Positions 8,276-15,015 of a DNA stretch of 35,293 nt are shown one piece after another; positions within the stretch are counted from its first letter, which is position 1, and each line of letters opens with the position of its first letter. This DNA is from Paenibacillaceae bacterium. GTDB taxonomy: Bacteria; Bacillota; Clostridia; Lachnospirales; Lachnospiraceae. Both the position numbers and the translations under genes were made by a program. The DNA is taken from NCBI GenBank assembly GCA_015057715.1, contig SVDS01000041.1:1-35293 (forward strand), in the 5' to 3' direction. The notes beneath the pieces are model-generated. The model did not search any database and was not told the DNA's origin. It was given only the letters and a program-made list of their open reading frames with translations.

Positions 8276-9121
8276 TTATAGTGGCTCTACACAGTTAAAG
8301 ATCCTGATATGCTGCTTCACATTCTCGTATACACCCTGGACCATGGCTTCATTCAGTCCAAAGTAATCATGTCTGCCTTCTGATTTTAGATATTTTTCAG
8401 CTTCCCTTGTAAGACTGTCAAAGCTGGCTGTTGCAATGTTGATCTTGCGGATTCCAAGTCCAACCGCTTTTCTGAAATCTTCCGGAGTGATTCCGGTTCC
8501 GCCATGCAGTACCAGAGGCACATCTGTCTTTTCATCAATTGCCTTTAAAACATCAAAGGCCAGTCTGGGTGCTACCGGGTAGTTGCCGTGGGCATTGCCA
8601 ATGGCTACTGCCAACGCGTCCACACCTGTCTTTTCACAAAATACTTTCGCGTCTTCCGGATTGGTACAGCGTATTCCCTCATCTGTGCTCCCATCCTCGC
8701 TTCCGCCAACAAGACCAAGCTCCGCTTCTACGGTGGCCCCATATTCTTTTGCCAGACGGGCTGCTTCTAACGTTTTGTTTATGTTCTCTTCAAAGGGAAG
8801 TGTGGAGCCGTCCATCATGACTGAGGTAAATCCATATTCCAGAGCCTGTTTCAACACACCGATGGTCTTGCCGTGATCTAAATGAACTGCAATCTCTACC
8901 TTTGCATTCCTAGCAGCTTCCACCATCATAGGCCCCATGAGTGACAGCGGGGAATGTGGCAGACGAACTTCTGCAATCTGTAAGATAATAGGAGTATTCA
9001 TTTCTTCAGCTGCCTTTATCGCACCTTTTATCATCTCCAGATTACCAACGCTGAATGCTCCCACCGCACGATTTTGCTCTGATGCCTGATCCAGCAAATC
9101 TTTCATTTTTACTAATCCCAT
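8276..9121 (-). CDS. iolJ: 6-phospho-5-dehydro-2-deoxy-D-gluconate aldolase (class II)
   Basis: IolJ cleaves DKG-6-phosphate to dihydroxyacetone phosphate and malonic semialdehyde. The 281-residue protein is a class II, zinc-dependent aldolase of the FBA family. Zinc and catalytic residues are in VHLDHGKT (His80, Asp82, His83), EAELG (Glu134), GNAHGNYP (His178) and LVLHGGTG (His206). On sequence alone a fructose- or tagatose-bisphosphate aldolase is possible; the iol context makes IolJ the best call. It is the promoter-proximal gene of this minus-strand block and is divergent from the DeoR-type regulator. GAGAGGAAACAGG precedes the ATG. Confidence 0.88.
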   Translation of the reverse strand: MGLVKMKDLLDQASEQNRAVGAFSVGNLEMIKGAIKAAEEMNTPIILQIAEVRLPHSPLSLMGPMMVEAARNAKVEIAVHLDHGKTIGVLKQALEYGFTSVMMDGSTLPFEENINKTLEAARLAKEYGATVEAELGLVGGSEDGSTDEGIRCTNPEDAKVFCEKTGVDALAVAIGNAHGNYPVAPRLAFDVLKAIDEKTDVPLVLHGGTGITPEDFRKAVGLGIRKINIATASFDSLTREAEKYLKSEGRHDYFGLNEAMVQGVYENVKQHIRIFNCVEPL

Positions 9122-9190
9122 GTCCTGTTTCCTCTCTCTTCCTCCCTTTATGAGTATGTTTTGATTTTGTTTTTGTAATGTGTTGGTTAT

Positions 9191-9219
9191 ATTCTAACAC
9201 CTTAATCGATAACGGTCAA
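9191..9219 (-). promoter_or_regulatory. iolJ promoter
   Basis: TTGACC (9219-9214) and TAGAAT (9196-9191) on the minus strand are separated by 17 bp. An imperfect inverted repeat, GTGTTGG-N7-CTAACAC (9180-9200), covers the -10 and is a candidate operator for the divergent DeoR-type regulator. The operator role is inference. Confidence 0.65.
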
Positions 9220-9246
9220 GATGTACTGAAAAAAAATTTTCTTAAC

Positions 9247-9297
9247 TTGGTGATCTATTGGTGATTTCTTGATATTTTTGCTTGTGTCTGATATAAT
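9247..9297 (+). promoter_or_regulatory. DeoR-type regulator promoter with tandem TTGGTGAT repeats
   Basis: TTGATA (9269-9274) and TATAAT (9292-9297) are separated by 17 bp. Just upstream, TTGGTGAT occurs twice 11 bp apart (9247-9254, 9258-9265), one helical turn, which is a plausible autoregulatory site. Confidence 0.65.
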
Positions 9298-9317
9298 AGG
9301 TCAATAACAGCAGAACA

Positions 9318-9331
9318 TGGAAGCGCTATAT
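9318..9331 (+). promoter_or_regulatory. Possible cre-like (CcpA) site in the DeoR-type gene leader
   Basis: TGGAAGCGCTATAT matches most of the TGNAANCGNTNNCA catabolite-repression consensus but lacks the final CA. It lies after the promoter and just before the ribosome site. Weak on its own. Confidence 0.25.
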
Positions 9332-9345
9332 AAGGAGTACAAGCT

Positions 9346-10125
9346 ATGAGAATTTCCCGAATTGAACAATTAGAACAATATATACTGGAGCACAAATCCG
9401 CCTCCATCGATACCCTATGTGAATTATTTCAGATATCCAAAAACACGCTGCGCCGTGATCTGGAGGTGCTTGTGGGAAGAGGAACTGTGGAAAAGGTATA
9501 TGGAGGTGTGATTGCCTCTGAAAATATTCCTCCAATCCCAGATCTTGTTACATTTCAGGACAGGGCCAGCCGTAATTTTTTAAGCAAACAGCGAATCGCA
9601 TCTCTTGCCGCTTCCTTTGTACGGGACAGAGATATTATATTTATTGACAGCGGAACCACTACCATGAATATTGTAGACTTTCTCACTCATTTAAATACAG
9701 TCACTGTCATAACTAACAGCATTCAGGTCATTAACAAATCCATGAATTATCCGAATATTGACTTAATCGTGCTCCCAGGTACCTTAAAAAGGGATACGGC
9801 TTCTCTGACCGGCAGCTCCTGTGTGGAATATTTAGAGGATTATAACATCGTGCGTGCATTTATGGCATGCACCGGTATTTCAGTGGAATCAGGAATCTGT
9901 AATGCATCAACGGATGAGTATAATATAAAAAAAGCAGCATTAAAAAAAAGCCAGAAGCATTATCTTCTGGCGGATTCTTCCAAGTTTGGCCGGGCATCCC
10001 TTATGACCTATGGAGATATGAATCAGTTTGATTATATTTTAACCGAAAAGATGCCGGATGACGCGTTCTGCTCCTATTGCAAAGAACAAAACTGCGCCAT
10101 TTCCATTGCTTCTTATGAGGATTAG
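9346..10125 (+). CDS. DeoR-family transcriptional regulator, IolR-like
   Basis: The 259-residue protein has the DeoR layout. An N-terminal winged helix-turn-helix has the signature SIDTLCELFQISKNTLRRDL (about 20-39) and KVYGGVI. A sugar-phosphate-sensing isomerase-like domain has IFIDSGTTTMNI (about 98-109) and LLADSSKFG. It is divergent from iolJ. In Bacillus subtilis IolR is a DeoR-family repressor relieved by DKG-6-phosphate, so the same job is inferred here. The ATG follows AAGGAG. The 3' end overlaps the convergent GH28 gene by 4 bp. Confidence 0.88.
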   Translation: MRISRIEQLEQYILEHKSASIDTLCELFQISKNTLRRDLEVLVGRGTVEKVYGGVIASENIPPIPDLVTFQDRASRNFLSKQRIASLAASFVRDRDIIFIDSGTTTMNIVDFLTHLNTVTVITNSIQVINKSMNYPNIDLIVLPGTLKRDTASLTGSSCVEYLEDYNIVRAFMACTGISVESGICNASTDEYNIKKAALKKSQKHYLLADSSKFGRASLMTYGDMNQFDYILTEKMPDDAFCSYCKEQNCAISIASYED

Positions 10126-11441
10126 ATGGTGATTTCTTCTGCGTGGCTTAAGGTAACATCCTGCTTGTAGAACGGTCTCATAGATTCCGCCACCTGGATC
10201 TTCACATGCTCAAACCGGATATCCCTGGCATACTCTGCATAAATTCCGGATATTTTAGTACGAATCAGTCCATCTCCCTGGCAGGGGCGGATATCATATC
10301 CCTCAATCTCCCAGCGGGAGTTTTTCTCCAGAGTGAGGTGGATGTTTTCAAAACTCACATCTTCAATATAGTTATCTTCGCTTCCCCGGATAAAGATTCC
10401 GTTTTCACCCTTGCAGCTGATATTTTCAAACCGCACATTTCTGATTTTTCCAGCCTTTACACCCGGTTTTCTGTCATGGGCTGTGATGCAGATCGGTTCT
10501 GCCCTACCCCACCACTCATGGGAGAAGCGGCGTGTCTCAATGGTGATATTGGAGAATACCACATTTTCAACATTTCCTCCGTCCCTGATCTGTATGGAGA
10601 TGCCACGGTTGCTTTTACTGATGGTACAGTTTTCTACGAGAACATTTCTAAAATCACTTTCCCCTTCCGTTCCGAACTTGATAGCCGCACTGGTGGAGAT
10701 TAAGGTACAGTTAGAAATAACAATATTTTCACAGGGACCGTACTGTTTATAATCACCTGAATTTTTTAATACAATTGCATCGTCTCCGCATTCAATGTGG
10801 CAGCCGATAATCCGTACATTGGTGCAGTGATCCGGATCAATACCGTCGGAATTAGCCATCTGTAAGTTATTAATAAGGCGGATCCCCTCGATTAATACAT
10901 CGTTGCATCCTACCAGATGCACGGTCCAGAATGCGCAGTTTACCAGTTTCACGTCACGAATGGTAAGATGATTGAATTTTTCTAACAGCATCAGGGGAAT
11001 TCTGGGATAATAAGTTCCTTCAATGTGATAACCGGAATTATCCCCGTAAAATATGGATTCATTGGCATCTATGGTACCAAAGCCGGTGATTGCCACATTC
11101 TCCTGGTCATAACCGTATATAAATGCGTGAAATGGTCTGCCATTATATTCACTGTTTAAAAAAGATGGAAGGCCGGATTCATGAGCCACGATCTTTCCGC
11201 CGTTGGCCAGGGGATAATAATCATTTAAATCATCGCTGGCTTTTAATACCGCTCCCATCTCTAAATGAAACTCTACATTTGATTTAAGAAGAATTGAACC
11301 GCTGTTATAGATATATCCGCCGGGAAGGAGTACACGACCGCCGCCTGCGCCGGTGCATTCGTCAATTGCTTTCTGAATTGCTGCAGCGTCATTTGTTTTC
11401 CCATCGCCTTTTGCTCCGAATTCCAATACATTGTAAATCAT
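10122..11441 (-). CDS. Glycoside hydrolase family 28-type (polygalacturonase-like) protein
   Basis: The 439-residue protein is a right-handed parallel beta-helix of the GH28 pectinase group. The N-terminus YNVLEFGAKGDGKTNDAAAIQKAI is the usual pectate-lyase-superfamily opening. Catalytic acids are in NSDGID (Asp199) and GDDAIVLKN (Asp220, Asp221). The region where the classic GHG histidine lies reads STSAAIKFGTEG, and RIK is replaced by QIR, so a subgroup acting on short or modified substrates is likely. No signal peptide is visible, so it probably acts on imported oligosaccharides in the cytoplasm. The ATG at 11441 follows GGAGGAAATT; the ATG at 11453 overlaps that ribosome site. The 3' end overlaps the DeoR-type gene by 4 bp. 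Confidence 0.85.
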   Translation of the reverse strand: MIYNVLEFGAKGDGKTNDAAAIQKAIDECTGAGGGRVLLPGGYIYNSGSILLKSNVEFHLEMGAVLKASDDLNDYYPLANGGKIVAHESGLPSFLNSEYNGRPFHAFIYGYDQENVAITGFGTIDANESIFYGDNSGYHIEGTYYPRIPLMLLEKFNHLTIRDVKLVNCAFWTVHLVGCNDVLIEGIRLINNLQMANSDGIDPDHCTNVRIIGCHIECGDDAIVLKNSGDYKQYGPCENIVISNCTLISTSAAIKFGTEGESDFRNVLVENCTISKSNRGISIQIRDGGNVENVVFSNITIETRRFSHEWWGRAEPICITAHDRKPGVKAGKIRNVRFENISCKGENGIFIRGSEDNYIEDVSFENIHLTLEKNSRWEIEGYDIRPCQGDGLIRTKISGIYAEYARDIRFEHVKIQVAESMRPFYKQDVTLSHAEEITI

Positions 11442-11492
11442 AATTTCCTCCATTTCCTGTGCCTTAACCAGATTGTACTACTAAACTGCCCA

Positions 11493-11529
11493 ATTATACC
11501 AATTTAGACTGACAAATGAAAGGTCTAAA
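11493..11529 (-). promoter_or_regulatory. GH28 gene promoter with inverted repeat
   Basis: TATAAT lies at 11498-11493 on the minus strand, with a weak -35 (TTTCAT, 11521-11516) at 17 bp. The inverted repeat TTTAGAC (11503-11509) / GTCTAAA (11523-11529) covers the -35 and spacer, so the promoter is probably regulated. No regulator can be assigned. Confidence 0.5.
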
Positions 11530-11530
11530 C

Positions 11531-11581
11531 TAAAAAAAATAACAGAGGCGCACAAAAAAGCTGTTTTTTGTACTGCCTCTG
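11531..11581 (-). terminator. Terminator of the ABC transporter operon
   Basis: CAGAGGC (11543-11549) pairs with GCCTCTG (11575-11581), and ACAAAAAA with TTTTTTGT inside. On the minus strand it is followed by a T-rich run (11542-11531). It lies 8 bp after the stop of the last permease gene, separating the transporter operon from the GH28 gene. Confidence 0.85.
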
Positions 11582-11588
11582 CCATATT

Positions 11589-12434
11589 TTAACCTTTTAA
11601 TCCAGATGTGCTGATTCCTTCCACCAGATACTTCTGCAGGCTGATAAAAATAATAACTGCAGGCATAATGGAGAGTGTTGCCATTGCAAACATGGCTCCG
11701 TAATCAGAGGAGGAGCCTGGATCACAGAACAATTTTAATGCAAGGCTGACGGGATATTTTGCGGATTCATTAATGTATAAGAGGGCGGAAAGGAAATCAT
11801 CCCATCTCCACATGAATGAGAAAATGCTTGCAGTAATTAAAGCCGGTGTAATTAAGGGCAGTATAATTCTTGCAAATATACCGTAGTAGGAGCAGCCGTC
11901 AATCTTAGCCGCTTCATCAAGTTCCCTGGGAATTCCGTCAATGAAGTTAATCATCAGGTAGATGAAGAAGCCCTGAATTGCAAAATAATAGGGGACAATA
12001 AGGGGTCTGTAACTTCCTACCCAGCCCAGCTTCTGATACCATAAATACTGGGGAATCATTAATACCTGCGCGGGCAGCATCATGGAAAGAAGCATGGCTA
12101 CGAACAGGAACTTTCTTCCGAAAAATCTGCATCTGGCAAGTCCATATGCCACAAAGGCAGAGGAGAATACCGTACCAATTGTTGCAACAACGGCAATAAA
12201 CATGGAATTTCTTAAAAATACAACAAATCCTGTTTTTGCAAATCCCTTCCAGCCGGTTGCATAATTGGCAAACACGAACTTCCTGGGTATCAGCTGGCCT
12301 GCTGTAATAAAAATAGTATTGCTCTCCTTAAAGGAACTCATGATCATCCAGACAAGAGGGTAAATCATGATCAGACCAAGGCCGCAGACAATGACGTGAT
12401 AGACAATCCCGCCGATTCTTTTCCTTGTTTTCAT
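11589..12434 (-). CDS. Carbohydrate ABC transporter permease (MalG/UgpE type)
   Basis: The 281-residue membrane protein belongs to the binding-protein-dependent permease family for sugars. It has an N-terminal membrane segment (VIVCGLGLIMIYPLVWMIM), several further hydrophobic helices, and the cytoplasmic EAA loop that contacts the ATPase: ELDEAAKIDGCSYYGIFARIILPL. It pairs with the upstream permease, 5 bp away, to form the channel. The substrate is unknown; by context it is an oligosaccharide handled by the GH28-type enzyme or the nearby dehydrogenases. No ATPase gene is present in the window. Confidence 0.93.
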   Translation of the reverse strand: MKTRKRIGGIVYHVIVCGLGLIMIYPLVWMIMSSFKESNTIFITAGQLIPRKFVFANYATGWKGFAKTGFVVFLRNSMFIAVVATIGTVFSSAFVAYGLARCRFFGRKFLFVAMLLSMMLPAQVLMIPQYLWYQKLGWVGSYRPLIVPYYFAIQGFFIYLMINFIDGIPRELDEAAKIDGCSYYGIFARIILPLITPALITASIFSFMWRWDDFLSALLYINESAKYPVSLALKLFCDPGSSSDYGAMFAMATLSIMPAVIIFISLQKYLVEGISTSGLKG

Positions 12435-12439
12435 GAATA

Positions 12440-13351
12440 TTACACTCCTTCCGTATAGACCCAGAATTTTTTAGTAGCAAATAAGATTAACGTGATCAGA
12501 CCGATAATTCCCAGCATGATCCACGCCAGAGCAGCGCCGTAGCCGGTATTATAAAACTCAAAGGATTGCTGATACATATAAACCGTGTAAAACAAAGTGG
12601 AATTCAGGGGCTTCCCCTGTGTGATAATAAAGCACTGAGTAAATGCCAAAAATCCATTGATGGTCTGCATAACAAGATTAAAAAAGATGGTGGGAGTCAA
12701 AAGAGGCAGCGTGATCTTAAAAAACTGGGAAAACCGGTTTGCCCCGTCCACTCTTGCGGCTTCATAAAGCGTAACCGGAATCTGTTTCAGTGATGATAAG
12801 AAGATCAGCATGGAAGAGCCAAACTGCCAGACAGCCAGTATAATCAGGGTCCAAATGGCTGTGTTTACATTTCCAAGCCATGGAAAGCTGGTTTTTATTC
12901 CAATGATCCGAAGCAGCTGATTTACCACCCCGTCGGTTGCAAAAATACGCTTCCAAAGAATTGCCACCGCCACAGAACCACCGATAATAGACGGCAGATA
13001 GTAGGCTGCGCGGTAGAATGCCGTAGCTTTTGTAGCCCTAAATAAGATAAGTGCTACAATCAGGGCAAATACCAGACGCATGGGAACCGATACAAATGCA
13101 AAATAAAAGGTAACTCCAATGGTTTTTAAAAACACCGGATCATCCGTAAACATCTTTATGTAATTTTTCATTCCTACAAAAACTGGCGGTGCCAGAATGT
13201 TATAGTCACAAAAGGAATAATAAAGGGACAGACCCATGGGAACTACCATGAACATGAGAAACCCTATGCTGAACGGAAGGCTGAATACGATTCCTGCCGT
13301 GCTTTCCCTGTTCATAAAATGTCTTAAACTTTCCCTCTTTTTTTCTTTCAT
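12440..13351 (-). CDS. Carbohydrate ABC transporter permease (MalF/UgpA type)
   Basis: The 303-residue protein has six probable membrane helices and the EAA loop LYEAARVDGANRFSQFFKITLPLL near residues 200-225. It begins with the charged MKEKKRESLRHFMNRE segment typical of this family. It is the second subunit of the heterodimeric sugar channel, directly upstream of the MalG-type subunit. It follows the solute-binding protein gene, with a strong hairpin (13393-13416) in the gap. Confidence 0.93.
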   Translation of the reverse strand: MKEKKRESLRHFMNRESTAGIVFSLPFSIGFLMFMVVPMGLSLYYSFCDYNILAPPVFVGMKNYIKMFTDDPVFLKTIGVTFYFAFVSVPMRLVFALIVALILFRATKATAFYRAAYYLPSIIGGSVAVAILWKRIFATDGVVNQLLRIIGIKTSFPWLGNVNTAIWTLIILAVWQFGSSMLIFLSSLKQIPVTLYEAARVDGANRFSQFFKITLPLLTPTIFFNLVMQTINGFLAFTQCFIITQGKPLNSTLFYTVYMYQQSFEFYNTGYGAALAWIMLGIIGLITLILFATKKFWVYTEGV

Positions 13352-13392
13352 ATACGTCCCCTCCGTTCACATATCACTGCTCTGATTGAAAA

Positions 13393-13416
13393 CGGGGCAG
13401 AGCGTTCTCTGCCCCG
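13393..13416 (-). terminator. Intra-operon hairpin between solute-binding protein and permease genes
   Basis: A perfect 10-bp G/C-rich stem (13393-13402 with 13407-13416) with a 4-nt loop, followed on the minus strand by only a short T tract (TTTTC). It lies 15 bp after the solute-binding protein stop. It probably acts as a leaky terminator or a 3'-end stabiliser that raises binding-protein levels over permeases; this role is inferred from other ABC operons. Confidence 0.65.
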
Positions 13417-13430
13417 AATATTACCGGTAA

Positions 13431-14801
13431 TTATTTCTGACTCATGATCTTATTGGCACTGTTATAAAATTCCTCAGCAGCTGCTTTGGAATCAAATGTA
13501 CCATAGCAAAGCTGTTCCTGAACCTGATTTAACAGATTAAACACCTCACTTGCTCCATCTGGCTGGGGAGGATTAATCGGCGAACTGTTAGGGGTTACAA
13601 CATCGTTGATATAGCGGATAATCTCCTGGTTGATGGCATCCATCTTGGGTGAAAGCTCCTGTGCAATCTTGCTGGATGCAGGAACGCCTCGTTCGCCTAA
13701 AAGAATATTATTTGCATCGCTTGAATTAACCAGATAATTTAACACTTTCACTGCTTCATCCGGATTCTTGGTATGAGCCCCAACGGAGAAGAACTGGCTG
13801 GATTTTAAATAGCCGGATTTCTTAGGATCAGGAGACGGCCAGGTAGTCATGCCAATGGTCACGCCTTCCGGAGCAGCGTTCTGAACCGCTGTCAGCTGGT
13901 TGGAGTTTGCAAATGCACACCAGGACATGGTTTCCGGGCTGGAACCATTTACCATAGGATCCTGTTCAACAGAACCAATGGAAATTTCCGCAAATACGCC
14001 TGGATCAATGAGCCATCCCTCTTTTAAGCCGGTCTCATACATCTGGAAGAATGGAACGTAATCCTCTGCTTTTCCGCCCATCTTCTTGTCGCCGAATAAA
14101 ACCACATCGTATGCTCTCATAAAATAGTCCAGATAAGTCTGGGCTGTGCCGTAAACGATAGATGTCTTATATCCGGTTTTTTCATATACCTGACGGCAGA
14201 CTGCCTCAAAATCGTCAATGGTCATATAGTCCTTGATTGTAATGCCGTTCTTATCAAGTAAAGTCTTGTTATACATCATGGCCGGAGAGTTAATCCCTGC
14301 ACAGATTGCATAAACGCCTCCGTCTACGGTACCAGAAGCCATGGTGTTTTCCGAAATATTAGATACATCCAGGTCACCCTTTTCAATATAAGGCTTTAAA
14401 TCAACTAATAAGTTGTTCTTTACATACTGGTCTATGTACATGTAATCCATCTGAACGAGATCAGGAAGTGACTGGCCTGCTGCCGATGTGGCAAGCTTGT
14501 TCCAGTAATCGGACCACTCGGAAAACTGTCCTTCAATGGTTACTCCCTTATTCTGTTCGGAATAAAGGTCTAAAGCTGCCTGTGTTCTCTCATTTCTGAC
14601 CTGGTTCCCCCACCAGCTCATCGTAAGTTTCACATCTTGGCTTCCACCGGAGGCTTCCTTAGAAGGAGCCGCTGTGGCCGCCTGTGTGGTTGCAGGTGCC
14701 TGAGTTGCAGCTGTTGTAGCACTTGCAGAACTTCCTCCGCACCCTGCCAGAGAAGCTGCCGCCATACAGCATGTCATCAGTAATGCAATTTTTTTCTTCA
14801 T
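13431..14801 (-). CDS. ABC transporter extracellular sugar-binding lipoprotein (family 1)
   Basis: The 456-residue protein begins with a lipoprotein signal peptide (MKKKIALLMT...) and lipobox LAGC with Cys21, then a low-complexity Ala/Thr linker (to about residue 55). The mature part is a family-1 solute-binding fold (LTMSWWGNQVRNERTQAALD, then SLPDLVQMDYMYIDQYV). It would be anchored outside the membrane and deliver a carbohydrate to the two permeases. The YesM/YesN-type pair is divergent, and the shared gap contains a tandem activator-like repeat. The ATG follows AAGGAGGAAGG. The substrate is unknown; relatives next to YesMN often bind pectin-derived sugars. Confidence 0.92.
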   Translation of the reverse strand: MKKKIALLMTCCMAAASLAGCGGSSASATTAATQAPATTQAATAAPSKEASGGSQDVKLTMSWWGNQVRNERTQAALDLYSEQNKGVTIEGQFSEWSDYWNKLATSAAGQSLPDLVQMDYMYIDQYVKNNLLVDLKPYIEKGDLDVSNISENTMASGTVDGGVYAICAGINSPAMMYNKTLLDKNGITIKDYMTIDDFEAVCRQVYEKTGYKTSIVYGTAQTYLDYFMRAYDVVLFGDKKMGGKAEDYVPFFQMYETGLKEGWLIDPGVFAEISIGSVEQDPMVNGSSPETMSWCAFANSNQLTAVQNAAPEGVTIGMTTWPSPDPKKSGYLKSSQFFSVGAHTKNPDEAVKVLNYLVNSSDANNILLGERGVPASSKIAQELSPKMDAINQEIIRYINDVVTPNSSPINPPQPDGASEVFNLLNQVQEQLCYGTFDSKAAAEEFYNSANKIMSQK

Positions 14802-14845
14802 AATACCTTCCTCCTTAAAATTAATTACTCATCTTAGGTAGTTTT

Positions 14846-14911
14846 ATTATACGTTTCTAAGAATAAGCAGTAAATGTGGAAAACCGAGTTCAAAGTGGAA
14901 AAAACCGAGTT
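14846..14911 (-). promoter_or_regulatory. Solute-binding protein promoter with 21-bp tandem activator repeat
   Basis: The -10 TATAAT (14851-14846) and a weak -35 (TTTACT 14874-14869 at 17 bp, or TTACTG at 16 bp) are on the minus strand. Directly upstream are two direct copies of a site containing CCGAGTT on the plus strand (14884-14890 and 14905-14911), spaced exactly 21 bp, each with a GTGGAAAA block beside it (14876 and 14895). A two-turn spacing next to a weak -35 is the usual AraC-family activator arrangement, so the divergently encoded YesN-type regulator is the probable binder. Confidence 0.7.
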
Positions 14912-14947
14912 TTTTTGTATAATTTGTATATTTTTAACGGTTTTGTG

Positions 14948-14976
14948 TTGTATTATTGTCGCGTTTTATATATAAT
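14948..14976 (+). promoter_or_regulatory. Promoter of the yesM-like/yesN-like pair
   Basis: TTGTAT (14948-14953) and TATAAT (14971-14976) are separated by 17 bp, 40 bp upstream of the kinase start. Confidence 0.6.
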
Positions 14977-15015
14977 CTGTTTATCAGACCAGGGCTGTCC
15001 CGTTAAGGAGGACGT

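Noticed and set aside
10206-10703. Plus-strand open frame of 165 codons opposite the GH28 gene
   Set aside because: Antisense to a clear enzyme gene, with no start signal or family resemblance.
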